Assembly: GCF_000143415.4 (NCBI RefSeq)
Contig: NW_003314320.1
Coordinates: 208,718-239,126 of the forward strand
DNA length: 30,409 nucleotides
Direction: 5' to 3'
Source of the DNA: Selaginella moellendorffii
Taxonomy: Eukaryota > Streptophyta > Lycopodiopsida > Selaginellales > Selaginellaceae
The notes under the pieces are model-generated. The model had not been told where the DNA came from. It saw only the letters and a program-made list of their open reading frames with translations, and did no database searches. Shown piece by piece: positions 9,586-20,040 of the stretch (the stretch's first letter is position 1; every line of letters begins with the position of its first letter). The translations under genes were made by a program, and so were the position numbers.

Positions 9586-10565
9586 CAGTGAGGAAGGGAG
9601 GGAAGGGAGGGCGGGGCATGATGATAGCTGTGGGGATCCATGCCTATTGTTGTCTGGTAGATAGCATACTTGATGGCTCCCACTGTTCTTGCTAGCAGCC
9701 ATTGCTCAAAAGCCTATGCCATCCACCAGCTATAATCGTCTATTGGACTCTTGAGCACCTCGAGATCAAGGCCAAGCTTTGCTGTCCATTTCTTGAGCTC
9801 AGATCACCAACCTCCATTTCGCTCGTATACACAGGCTGATGGAGTCATCGATAGCTTAAATCAAGAGCTTTCGTTTGCAGGTTGCTGAGCTGCCGCTGGG
9901 TCTTCACTTAATTGATCATCCGTTTCCACACAAGGAGCTCCAAGGGCCATAATTCAGACTCGAACAGATGATAGGATATGACACATCTCCTGTATGAAGC
10001 TCCATGCGGATAAAGTGGTATTGGAGCTCCTCCACTTGATCCCAGAGAGCATCCATCATTCCTAGACAAGATGACCGTGGAGAGTTCAGCTATGAAAAGT
10101 TGTCGCTTGGCACTTCAGTGGGTGACAAGTGCATTGGAACAATCTGAGTGGAATGCAAAGTATGCACCACGTGCCGCCGTAATGCAATCTATGATCCCCA
10201 CCTTTCGTGGATTGTTCTTGTGGATAATATATCTGAGGTACTTGTAATGGTCTACTTTCTGAAGTGCAATCCCATGGTAGGAGCATACCCTGGCCCAACA
10301 CCATTGACTTCCATGCGTGTGGCCTCTCACAGAATTCGCTGAGTGCATTGAGGTAAGCTGCATTTGGCGAGCTGAGGAGCCGAACAGAGTATATCGTTTA
10401 CGTAAAGCAGTGCATATAAATACATTCCCGAGAGTTGGTATGGCGTGAGTGTTTTGCCCTGTATCATGGACTCTAGTGCGTCAATGTAGATTGCGAAGAG
10501 TCAGCCGTATGCTTTTCTTTAACGTCCGTTGCCAAAAGACGATTACGGCTACGCATGAAATGGCG
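9586..10565 (-). mobile_element. LINE reverse-transcriptase fossil, unit 1
   Basis: Minus-strand translation shows, in order and with frame changes: LFAIYIDALES (10,456-10,497; compare SPLLF.LYIDALE), a decayed YADD region leading to LNALSEFCE and (M)EVN (about 10,310-10,350), then KVDHYKYLRYII (about 10,220; the FKYLG block). The downstream part has DALWDQVEELQYHFIR (about 10,020-10,060), as in LINE C-termini. Several stops and frameshifts make it inactive. The same fossil is at 24,170-25,143. The 3' end is not sharply defined. Confidence 0.7.
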
Positions 10566-10570
10566 CCATT
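10559..10570. repeat. 12-bp palindrome at the unit 1/unit 2 divergence point
   Basis: AATGGCGCCATT is a perfect palindrome flanked by two GCATGAAATG direct repeats (10,553 and 10,579). Homology between the ends of units 1 and 2 stops inside it, after TGGCG at 10,565 (unit 2: 25,143). It may mark a recombination or repair scar. Confidence 0.5.
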
Positions 10571-10901
10571 CCATGGCGCATGAAATGAAGCCCATAGCCA
10601 ACAGGAGCACTAGATCTGTTGTATGTTGGGAGCCTTTCAGCCCTGCTAGAGCAGCTTGTATAATAGCTCAACTGTAGGGATGGTCTCCTTGCAGTACATA
10701 GCAACTCCGTCAGAGCCCGGAGCAGCAGAGTTGGCCTTTGGTGTCCAAGCAGAATAGTGTACATACTCTGGAATAGATGGTAGTCTCCCTTCTTGATATG
10801 CTCCCACATCTCACAAAGACATAGCACATCAGAAGGAATTCCTGCCGATCATCGGATAGCGAGGATGATTAGCTAATAGTGACCCAATTTATAAAAGAAA
10901 T
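10566..10901 (-). mobile_element. LINE RT N-terminal fragment at junction of units 1 and 2
   Basis: Minus-strand APGSDGVAM at 10,698-10,724 followed by VELLYKLL resembles the opening blocks of LINE RT. It is separated from the YIDALE block by only about 240 bp, so part of the RT is deleted. Bases 10,698-10,901 repeat bases 1-204. The right end contains the TATA-like sequence of unit 2. Confidence 0.5.
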
Positions 10902-11013
10902 ACATTAACAAAGTGGCAATTATAGCAGAATCTTGATTAAGTTCATGTAATTCTAAATTAAATTTAAATTTGAAACATTACATTTGAACGTTACTAGGGT
11001 TCTCACACATATC

Positions 11014-11487
11014 ATGGGGATCCCGGCGCGAGGGGATGGCGGCGAGCAGCGGAGGTATTTCAGGGAAACGCCGGACGTGAGCGTCACGCCGGTGGATTTC
11101 CTGTGCTCCACGAAGGAGAGCGATCTCTTCCTGGCGTGGAATGTGACCAAGATCCAGGGATGGTGGAAATCTAGGGCCCGCGCTAGAGAATTCGCTGCCA
11201 TGGTTTCTCCTTTCTCCGCTCTCTTGAGATTTCCTTCGTTTCCCTTTTGGTATTTCAGCTTTTTCTCTCTTTTTTATTTTGTTTTGTTTTGGCAGAAAGA
11301 AGCTGCGCGTTTGCTGCAAGCGGCCTGGAGGAAGCACCGAAATGCCAGGAGAATACGAAGAAAACGGGGCCGATCTAGAAATTCACTGCACGCTGCTGCA
11401 TGGACGATCCAACGCATGACCGATTGTGTGGATTGGTTGCTCTCGTGGATGCTGTCAACCATGGGAGCACTGTTCGCTCGGCCATAG
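11014..11487 (+). CDS. Two exons with IQ-like motifs, unit 2
   Basis: Exon 11014-11202, intron 11203-11295, and an open frame in exon 2 from 11296 to TAG at 11485-11487. It is the same as the unit 1 copy except for a Cys-to-Arg change in the first IQ-like segment, a Lys-to-Met change near the end and silent changes. Because of the 2-bp loss in the next exon, this frame would run into the RLT frame in unit 2 if the TAG were not there. The parent gene is not recognised. Confidence 0.4.
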   Translation: MGIPARGDGGEQRRYFRETPDVSVTPVDFLCSTKESDLFLAWNVTKIQGWWKSRARAREFAAMVSPFSALLRFPSFPFWYFSFFSLFYFVLFWQKEAARLLQAAWRKHRNARRIRRKRGRSRNSLHAAAWTIQRMTDCVDWLLSWMLSTMGALFARP

Positions 11488-14108
11488 AGGTGAGTTTTTC
11501 TTTGTTTTCATCACTCAAAGTTTGCATATAAACTTTGCATTCCAGGAGCGATACGAGGCTGCGTCGGCTCAAGAGACAGCTCTGGGAGGAAGTCCAGATC
11601 GATAAGAGTCGGCTAAAAGAAGAATGCAGCAAAGCCGAGGCTGCAAAGGTCGACGAGACGAATCTACAACAACAGCAAGTGGATGAGAAACCACTGCTGC
11701 AAGCTCTGGAGAATGGATCACAGGAGGCTCAGGAGCAGCAGCTGGATGGAGATGAAGATGGCAGCTCCAATCCTGCGCAAGCCTTGAGCGAAGATCCAAA
11801 CGAGAGGCAGCAAAAGTGTGCTTCGCAGCACTCGGACAGGTCCCGGGCCGATATGAAAGCCGATATCAGGTTGCGGGCGGAGAAACTCTACGTTATTCGG
11901 TCGCTTCCTCTAGGTTTGAACCGGAGGCACAACCGGTACTGGCAGTTCGTCACTAGTAGTAGCGGACACGACCCTGGGTGTAGAAGGATCTACTTTGAAT
12001 CGCATGAAGATGGCCACTGGGAAGTCATCGACACCGAAGAGGTGAGTGTAGTATCCTTCATCTTATTGAGTTGCATGGCTTTAGAGAAATGTTTGTTCTC
12101 CCAGTTTTCATGGATGGTTTTCGTTTCTTACGTGCAAGAGTTTTCTTTTCTCTTCTCTTATTGGTCACTCACTAAACAAAGTTTGTGTCCATTCCGGCAG
12201 GCTTTGAACGCGCTGATGAACTTTCTGGACATAAGAGGCACGAGAGAAGCAAATCTCTTCGTAGCTCTCAAGGAGCTTGAAGGCTCGCTAAGGCAAGCCA
12301 TGAGCAGCTCTAGCACCAAGCAGAACCAAGACCACCACCAAAGTCACCACACCGGAAATGGAAATGGAGCTGGAGTTCAAGCTGGAGCTGCGAGTGGAAA
12401 TGGAAATGGAAACGACTCTTGCGAGGGGAGTCCATCTTCCAGCGCCGTGGTTGGAAATGGCGGCAAAGACTCGACGAGCTCCGACGCTCGGGTAGGATCG
12501 CTCAAAGTCGAGCTCGGAAGATCAGCGTCGGAGAACTCCGGCGCCATGGAACGATACAAAGACATGGAAAGGTGGCTGTGGAGGCACTGCAGCGTCAAGG
12601 CGCTGCAAAGAGGTGGCGAGAAGCGACGAGAGAGCGAGAGCGATGGGATGATCGCCGAGTGTGAGTCGTGCCATGACTTGCGCTGGGCCGTCGACAAGCA
12701 CTGCCCGTTTTGCCACTCCACCGGCGAGGAAGATGTCTGGAGTGATTTCTCGCAGCACGTCCGCGACTGCGAGCAAAAGATGATCAGCAGGGATCCCGCC
12801 TGGAGAATCCAAGGTGGTGTTCTTCCTCCGCGAATACAGTTGCTCAAGAAACTGCTGTTTCTAGTCGAGGTAACTTTCGTTTCTTCTATTGCATTGTCTT
12901 GAAACGCTTCCTTCTTCCCTAGATTTGTATTCCTTGCGAGGCACTTAAGCCTGCATGGTCGACAAATTCTTACAGAAAGGCGTGGTGTCAAATGCTCAAG
13001 GTTGCTTCTTCGGCAGGAGAAATTCTCTAGGTAGAGTTAAAAGTTTTGGAGCTTGGTGCTATCTTTCTTTATCTCTTTTTCTTGTTTTCTTTGCAGGCAT
13101 TCATGGATCTGGAGGGAGCAATCGACGAGGACTGGATCTCTTCCTCGTACGAGTCGATCGAGCAAGTTGGCAGACTCATCGGCATTCAGAGAAAAAATCC
13201 CCCCTGGATCCCGCAGACCTCCGCTGCTGTTGCTCTTCGACTGATGGTCTTTGACTCTTCGATCGCCTACACCGAAGAACAAAAGCAGCAGCTCATGGAC
13301 AGGCAACGAAGAGTAAGCCATCCATCCATTTCGCGTGTTCTTTTGCTTACTTTTTCCTGAGTTTTTACTTTCGTTCGTGTTTTTAAGTTGAGAATCGGTC
13401 CTTACGCTTCTCTCCTTCCAGGTTCCAATGAGAAGATCGAAAGGAGAGGCCCGCGAAGTTTTATACGAGGCTGGTAGTACTAGGCCGGCAGAAGGAGAGG
13501 AAGACAAAGAGACCAAGGAGGCAGAGTTTAATTCTCAAGAGGAGGAGCTACCACCACAGTTTTACGAGAGGAGTGGTGGTGACTTTGGAGCTCATCCATC
13601 TTGGAGCGCTCGGCAAGAGAGCGCCGCCGTTCTACTGGAAGAGGAAGAAGAAGATGATGAAGACGAAGACAAGAGGCTGGCAATGAAAGCTAGTGGCGAG
13701 AGTGACGATAGCTCGCAGATGAACTGGGAAGGCCAGGATTCTTTCGAGGAGCTCGAGCAGCCAGGCCATGGAAGCCTCCATCATCTGGAAGAGCTGGAGA
13801 TGGAGGAGGAAGAGGATGGATTGATGTTGGAAGAGGAGGAGGAGCTGAGTGACGAGGAAGAGGAGAGCGAGGAGGAAGAGTTCCAGCAGGAAGCGTCGAG
13901 CAGTGATACGGACGAAGAGCAAAACAAGCACGACAACTTGGTGGTGGCCAAGAACTTGATCAACATCAATGCGAGCTTGGAAGAAAGCGGTGATGATCTT
14001 CATACTGCTGCTGCTGCTAGCAAGATCAATGGCGGTTCCAGCGAGAGAGTTGTAAACTGCGGCTTGACAAGCGAGTTAGAGTTTGAGCGGGGGACGTATG
14101 AGGAGTGA
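11400..14108 (+). pseudogene. RLT-like C-terminal half, broken copy, unit 2
   Basis: Same exon layout as units 1 and 3: 11400-11489, 11546-12041, 12201-12869, 12923-13030, 13097-13312, 13422-14108. Two bases are missing at about 11,570 (GGCTCAAG against GGCTCTCAAG), which shifts the frame to a TAA at 11,603-11,605. Independently, the last codon of the fifth exon is TAG (13,028-13,030) where units 1 and 3 have CAG. It also carries amino-acid changes, one of which restores the family-typical Asn in RYW (HNRYW) while another changes LDRR to LNRR. With two separate lesions, a full product is not expected. The exon 4 acceptor is CAG instead of TAG, so the frame stays open if that intron is retained. 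Confidence 0.85.
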
Positions 14109-14501
14109 GTGGAAGTTTTACTTTCTCCCACACAGCGAAGGTGTCTCTCTTCTCGTCGTACAGTTTGATTTGTGAATTCAACCCTGACTTTTGTATGTAA
14201 TTTCTTCTAGGAAAAAAGGTTTCTTTATTCTATGAATTTATTGATTGCTTTGAGATGTCCTAGATTAAACATTTGACAGAAGGCAGAAGAGACTCGTTCT
14301 TCATTTTCTTGATACTTAAAAAAGTGATGTGTGGGATTATGATTGAACGCTTCTAAGTCGGAATCTGTGCTACATGCAGAGCTCTCTACCTGATTAAGGT
14401 TAGGAAGAATTATAATCCATGTTTGAATTAAATCCAGAATATTCTTATTCTAGAGTCTTAGAACCCTAAACGTCCAAACCCTAAAGCTGAGGGTGGCATC
14501 G
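14109..14501 (+). other. 3' flank of gene A and leader of gene B, unit 2
   Basis: Conserved non-coding stretch as in unit 1. It has an extra TTATTGA-like insertion near 14,240 that units 1 and 3 lack, but shares AGGCAGAAG with unit 3. Confidence 0.6.
14476..14484 (+). promoter_or_regulatory. Telo-box AAACCCTAA upstream of gene B, unit 2
   Basis: Exact telo-box 17 bases before the start codon of gene B, with an AACCCTAAA just upstream, as in the other two units. Confidence 0.45.
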
Positions 14502-16157
14502 ATGGATGCATCGGAACTGGAGAGTGACGCAGCGGCATCGGAACTCGAGAGTGATGCAGCGGCTGAGTTGATGCTTTTGGAAGAGGAGCCATTCGTGAGA
14601 GGTAGTGTCAAAGCTTACCTTGCTCAGCCTATGAGGGCTGTGCCTGCTGGGGTTGACGCATATCATCGTTTCCTGTTGTCGACATCACCTCCTCTGGTGG
14701 ATCTCTGCCCGCAGGACTTCGAGACGGACTGCTGGGATAGCTTCCTCTGTGATATGAATTCTTGGTTCTCTGGGCTTCCAGACAGGCCTCTGAGATCAAA
14801 GCCAGAAGTGCTGATCGATCTTCATTTCAGAGGTTTCCTTTTCTCAGCGGCTGACACGGTGCTGCAACTCGTAAAGGGACCCAAGGATGTGTGTGCTGGC
14901 ATGGCGAGCTATGCCATTGGGAACTGGATAGGTGCGCCGGAGCTTGTGGTGAGCAGCAAGGGCCATAGCCCGCTTGTTGTTGGTGTCATGGTGGGGGTCA
15001 TTGACACGGGAGCAGTTGCGAGGGTCTATGCTTACATGCTGAGCAGTGGTTCTTCGTTTGGGGTCGTCTCATCCTACGCAGAGACGAAGTTTTGCGCGCG
15101 CTTGGACAACCGGTTTCTCTTGTCAGACCCTGTTCCACTTCCGCTTATCGGCATCAGGTTTCTGATTCACATGGCTACTGGACACAGGGTGCAGCAGAGT
15201 ACCAGGCCACTACCTTCTCCACGAGGCTTTGCGTCGCGCTTTGCGATGGGTGTCTTTGAGACGTGCTGCCATGTCGCAGGGGTGCATCGCATGGCCAAGA
15301 TGGTCCACGAAGTGGGCAGCTTGGAGGCTCGGGATCTTCAGATTCTAGAGTTTTTGTCCGGGGCCACGGGAAGGATTTCCGCTGTTTACCGTGCTCTGTA
15401 CAAGGGCAAAAACGTCGTCGTGAAGATCACGGACTTGACCACAGGTTAAAAGCTTATTTCTACCAGCCCAGAGCTTTCACCAAATTGTGATTGGCTTTTG
15501 CAGGTGTTACAAGTGTCCAAGACTGCTTGATGAAGTGTGTGAGGGAGGTGGATGCGTACATTCGGCTGCATAAGCTGCAGCGAACTTGTATCCCTTGCTT
15601 GTTTGAGTATGGGTTCTTGTGCGGCGGGATGTTCTTCTGTGTGGTGATGTCGGATGCTGGCAACTCGGCAGGAGAGGGGTGGTCGCCGGTCGATCAGGAC
15701 GAGGTAGAGGCCGTCGTGTCTCGAGCACGAAAGGCTCTTGAGAGCTTTCATGCTCGTGGAGTGGCCATGGGTGACCTTTGCGTCGAGAACATACTTGTTT
15801 GGCCACATGACAAGAGAGTCGCCATAGTCGGCTTTGAGGAGTGCCTGGTGGGTCCAGCTTGTTCTAAGGTGGCCATGGGCAACGATATTATTGCTCTTCG
15901 CGAGTGTGAGCTTGTGTTACAGCAGATGGTGTTACAGGAGATGGCGTCCATGAAAGCGACGCGCTCACGAGACACGAGGGGTACTGCCACAGCGGACTGG
16001 GAACTCTGGCTTGCAGACGTGGTCGATTCTGCCGAGTCTGGTGTGAATCTAGAGGATACAGAGGAGACAGAGGATACAGAGGATACAGAGGATACAGATA
16101 CAGAGGTTTGTTTCAGCTTTACTGCTATTAGGTACTTATTATGTCTTGCAGGAGTAA
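14502..16157 (+). CDS. Nuclease-fold/kinase-like protein with degraded active sites (gene B), unit 2
   Basis: Exons: 14502-15444, 15504-16105, 16152-16157; introns of 59 and 46 bp; 516 residues. Repeats of SELESDAA open the protein. Residues about 100-205 resemble the PD-(D/E)XK-like domain that precedes kinase domains in fungal and plant proteins: APELVV (145-150), LVVGVMVG (158-165), then VARVYAYML and FGVVSSYAETKF. The usual PD and E-x-K residues are replaced by P-E and V-M-V. The kinase-like part has a glycine-rich GATGRISAVY, K308 in VVVK, a likely helix-C E329, and GVAMGDLCVEN (D405, N410; His replaced by Met). It has VGFEE where DFG/DFE is expected, so the metal-binding Asp is Gly424. 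I predict a pseudonuclease-pseudokinase. The C-terminus is an acidic Glu-Asp-Thr repeat. If the 46-bp intron is retained, the frame ends at 16,162 with a different tail. The match to a named family is by motif order only. Confidence 0.7.
16053..16105 (+). repeat. GAGGATACA minisatellite encoding Glu-Asp-Thr tail of gene B
   Basis: About six imperfect copies of a 9-bp unit (one reads GAGGAGACA, the last is shortened) give an acidic Thr-rich C-terminus. It ends exactly at the GT of the last intron. Such repeats vary in length easily. The unit 3 equivalent is outside the window. Confidence 0.8.
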
Positions 16158-17057
16158 GCTGACGAGGTTCTCCAGCTTTGTTCTTTCTGTGCTTTCTTGT
16201 TTTTTTCTTTTCCTTTGCTGTCTTACTTCTAATCCACTCACAAAGATTAGATATTCATGATATTTCCCAGCAGTTTGTAGAAGCTTTCTAGAGTTGCTAA
16301 GTGGTGGAATAGTGCATGGCCAAACTTCACAGTAAGCAAAGGCAGAGGTCCACAACGAACGGGAAGCTCCACAAAGCACCTCCACAAACAGCTTGCAGGC
16401 CGCCCAACATTTGCTTCCTGTCAAAAGTTGGAGAGGAGAGCAAAGTCAGTTGGGACTCAGGCATCAGCAGCGGGAGCTGGCACAGACTTTGATGGTGAAG
16501 CCAAGGCTTCCTCCACCATCTCTATTCCTGTTGCTCATCTTTGCCTAAGAGGGTGTTGTGTGGAGGGTTCTTGTCTTTGAGGTGTTAAATTTGATTATAG
16601 TGATCACAGGCTTTAGGAAAGCTCGAATTAAGACGGTTCATTGATGAGGATATTTTGAACAGGCCTACGGCCTGGAAGACAGGAGAACATCATATTATAC
16701 ATAGTAGAACATACAAGATGTTCACATTCTAGCTGACTGCCAGGACTTCCACCAATGCATGAAAGAACTGATTGCCACCTGTGTTGCCACTGCAAAGCAT
16801 TAGGACGCATTTGTATATTCTAGCCATCTTCTATGTACTGCATGGTGAAGACTGAAAAGGGAACAATGGCTTTCCTCACAACTCATATGTCTATGGCAAG
16901 GCAGCAGGTTTAAACCAACTAGTTTCTGAGAGAAGTAAAAGATTTTTCCTGCAGCTTCTCTCTTTGGATTGCCTTGCCAAGCCTATGTGGTTTTCCAGAA
17001 GCCAAAAAGGGATTAAGTTTGTGATGTTTAGTAGCACAAACTTAAATCTTCTGACTT
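16158..17057. other. Spacer 3' of gene B, unit 2
   Basis: Contains the 3' UTR of gene B. From 16,690 it matches unit 1 (3,955-4,426), apart from a 105-bp segment lost at 16,842. No gene is recognised on either strand. Confidence 0.6.
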
Positions 17058-17973
17058 TATATATTTGGACATGCTAATGACTATGATGATGCCTTTTAAT
17101 AATTGCATTGTCTAAATCAAGGGCCATGTGAGTTAATTATGCAATTCAATATTCACTCTCTGAATTTTTTGTTTCGTACATAGCCAAAGATATTATAATG
17201 CATAAAGTTGGGCAACACTTTATTAAGATCCTATGCTACGCTTGCACCAATCACCCATGACAATGCTTTATGACTTGCACAATGTTATGAGATATCATTT
17301 TTCCCATTTTTAGTTGCACATATTTTCTATAAAAGATAATTTTGTTTTTATATGATGTTATTATTGCTTATGTTCCCAAGGACAAAAGTAAGACATAGAG
17401 ATGGTTGTAATATTTGTTACTCGGTGTGTGATGAGATTAATTATATGTATTAATGTTATTAGTGTTTTTTAGATTAGCATCCTCTATTTCTTGGGTGGAG
17501 TCCTTAGCATCAATAATTTTTTATTATACTACCGTAGTGGAAAGTCATGATATAGAAATTCTTTAGAGTAATAAGAGCCTTTTATCCTTCTTTTAGGAGT
17601 ACCATCAAAAAGTTCATTTGGTATCAATTCATCAAATGTTCACTTTCCAAACTTTTTTTTTATAATAAGAGGTCATTTATTATTTTCTTTTTATTGGTTG
17701 ATATATATTCAAAAATTTATCTTTTATCAGTCTACTTGTTGCTATACATTGCCTTCTACAATTGCATTAACATAATCATGTTAAATGTGACCTTGAGACT
17801 TCTCCCTTTTATATAATACTCTTTTTTATCTTTTTTATATCTCCTCCATTATCTACTTCATTTTTCTATTTTCACCTCTATTTCCATCATTGTTCTCTCC
17901 ATTACTTCTTTTTATGTTTTTTTTTTCTATTCTTCTATTTCCTTTTCAGATCACTTAAATAGTTTTTAGTTAG
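17058..17973. mobile_element. 5' part of gypsy fossil, unit 2 (no readable protein)
   Basis: AT-rich stretch missing from unit 1, with a pyrimidine-rich zone about 17,810-17,950. I see no gag or protease motif and no clear 5' LTR. It is assigned to the element only because it directly precedes the RT and is absent with it in unit 1. Confidence 0.3.
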
Positions 17974-18690
17974 GGCAATTGATCAACTCAAGAAGGAGTA
18001 TAGTGATCTCTTCACCTTTGACTTATCTTTTGAAGTTAAGATTGCAACCATCATCCAATTACAATTAAGGATGATTGGCCAATCAAGATTTATTTTTGCA
18101 GTTGTCATAAGAAAAGGTTAAGATTTTATATACAAATATCATAGAAAAAGGTGTTATCTAAAAGTATCAAAGTTCTTGAGCATGTGAATTTCATTTTATG
18201 ATAAATTTTAATAAGAGTATTTGATTTTATATGGACTATTATGTAGTAAACGATGTAATTATCTCAGATATATACCCTCTTCCTAATACTATTGTTTGGG
18301 GAGAAATCATTAATTCACCAAGTTAAATCTTGCTTCTGAGTACTGATAAGTGTTAATGGTTAGGGAGGAAAAATACTTTCTATACACTATTTGATTTGTA
18401 CGAGTTTTTAGTGATGTTATATGATTTGAACAATGTTTTAACATAGCAAATGATGAATGAAGTTCTTTATAATATATCAAAAATAACATTAACTTTATCA
18501 ATGATGTCTTGATCCTCTTGAAGGGGATGTGGGAAGAGCACATTTGTGATATCTATAAAGTGTTAGATTATTTGTGGGATGATAGTTTGAAATTGAAGTG
18601 GTTGAAATGCACATTTGGGTCGAAAGACATAACTTATCTTGGGTACTACATTTTTCCTAAAGGTTTATAAATTGATTTTATTAAATTTGT
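17974..18690 (+). mobile_element. Ty3/gypsy reverse-transcriptase fossil, unit 2
   Basis: Plus-strand translation gives, in RT order: AIDQLKKEYSDLF (17,974 on); FTKLNLASEY then VLMVREEKYF (from about 18,317; compare FTKLDLRSGYHQVRMREED); LYEFLVMLYDLNNVLT and QMMNEVL (from 18,384; YEFLVMPFGLTNAP...LMNEVL). FINDVLI (from 18,494) stands for the YLDD active site. Then follow EEHICDIYKVLDYL and LKCTFGSKDITYLGYYI. Several stops and one frame change, plus loss of the catalytic YxDD, mean it is dead. Confidence 0.85.
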
Positions 18691-18940
18691 GTCATTAATC
18701 ATCTTTTGTATCATACTTGCATCATTCCAAATGTTGCTAAAGTTATTAACAATGTTTTGCATTTGGTCTTAAGAATGCATAAACATTTAAAGAAGTGTTA
18801 ATAACTTTTTCAAAATTGGCAATTACATTTGATCTTTTATTTTGCATATGTATACTTTCAATATTGATATCAAATATATGCTAATGCAAAAGAGTACAAA
18901 TATGTTTGGTTAACATCATCCCGTTGCATACATCAACTAT

Positions 18941-20040
18941 ATTACAACTAGTAGAGGTGAACTACTCCACAATAGAAAAAGTGTCTTAAAAATGTTTTAT
19001 GCATACTTGTATGGTTCTTTAATATTGTTGAAGGGCAATCATGTTATGGTCACTTCATTATTGAAGTGAAAAAACTTGATTAGTCATATTGTTTAATAAA
19101 CTCAGAAGCTTTAAATATATGATTTCAAGGTTATTTATTACTTGGGGAATCTGATGTTAACACCTTTTATTTAAGCTTCTCTTGCTTCTTTACTCTCTTT
19201 TTATATTCTTGATAAGCTTATTTTTTTTGAGCATTAATGGATTTTTTAAATGAGAATATAGTGTCATTAGTAATTATTGTGTTTGATATTTAATGTTTAT
19301 AACATGTAAAAACTAAATTTACCTTCTTTTGACAAGATTCATGAGACTTTAAAGGTTAAGTTATGCATTTAAAGGTTACATGATAAGTTTGAGAATCTTG
19401 CATCACTTGAATGACTTGCCATTAGCACTTATATTTTCACTTTTGCTTTGAAGATAACCTTTACTTTGTTTTTGATGACCATTTATGGCTTATGGTGCCT
19501 TTGATTTTTATTCTATGTTTTCTTTATATTTAACATGACTCTTTGATTCTAGATAGATATATGGAACATTGTTATATGAATAAAAAATATACATATATCA
19601 TAAGGTACAGAATTCCATTAGTGTTTCATTATATAAACTTTTATATGGTTATGATCCAATATTGCCAATAGAATTGAATTTACTTTGCAATTGCCATAAA
19701 CTATCAATGTTAGGTTTTGGAATTAATATTTTATGAGCATTCTTCCATTGATTTGATTCAAGTGTGCTAAACACTTAGATTATACATAAGTGGGACAACA
19801 ATGGTGTTATAACTTGCATCATTTACCACTTATAAAGTAAATGTAATTTTTTTTTTTTTTTTATAATATATAATTTGTCTAAAGGGCTTTTTACCTAGTG
19901 AAAGAGACAATATTGATTATTATAGCAAACTGAATTGCAAATTTATAAAGTTCAACACAATATTTATCCAATGTTCCTCTAGATTCTAACCTATCAATAA
20001 GAGCACCTTAATTATCTTTCATCCTTTTGAGAGAGGGGGA
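18941..20040 (+). mobile_element. Gypsy RNase H/3' region and polypurine tract, unit 2
   Basis: Around 19,116-19,147 the translation reads IYDFKVIYYLG, like the motif following gypsy RNase H (FDFKVIYKPG). The region ends with a purine run GAGAGAGGGGGA at 20,029-20,040, a polypurine tract right before an LTR-like TG. The distance from RT to tract is too short for a complete RNase H plus integrase, so there are internal deletions. A T-run near 19,850 looks like slippage. Confidence 0.6.

Larger units (their letters stand above)
205..10901 (+). repeat. Tandem cassette unit 1 (A-B remnant-C)
   Basis: Head-to-tail copy of the cassette. The offset to unit 2 is 10,695 bp at the first exon of gene A, 10,693 bp in the rest of A, and 14,588 bp in gene C. 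The jump is explained by two deletions in unit 1 relative to unit 2 (2,040 bp and about 1,872 bp), partly offset by a 105-bp segment kept only in unit 1. Boundaries are approximate because the flanking retroelement DNA differs between junctions. Confidence 0.92.

Noticed and set aside
10549-10827. A 92-codon minus-strand gene at the unit boundary
   Set aside because: Another frame of the same stretch shows the LINE RT opening block; this frame gives no recognisable motif.
11535-12902. A continuous 455-codon frame in unit 2 as an intronless gene
   Set aside because: It starts out of the family frame, contains a clear intron with GT-AG ends, and results from the 2-bp deletion plus the TAG-to-CAG acceptor change.
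19848-19862. T-run as the poly(A) tail of a minus-strand retroelement
   Set aside because: The unit 1 counterpart is a mixed T-rich sequence; the run is best explained by slippage inside the gypsy fossil.
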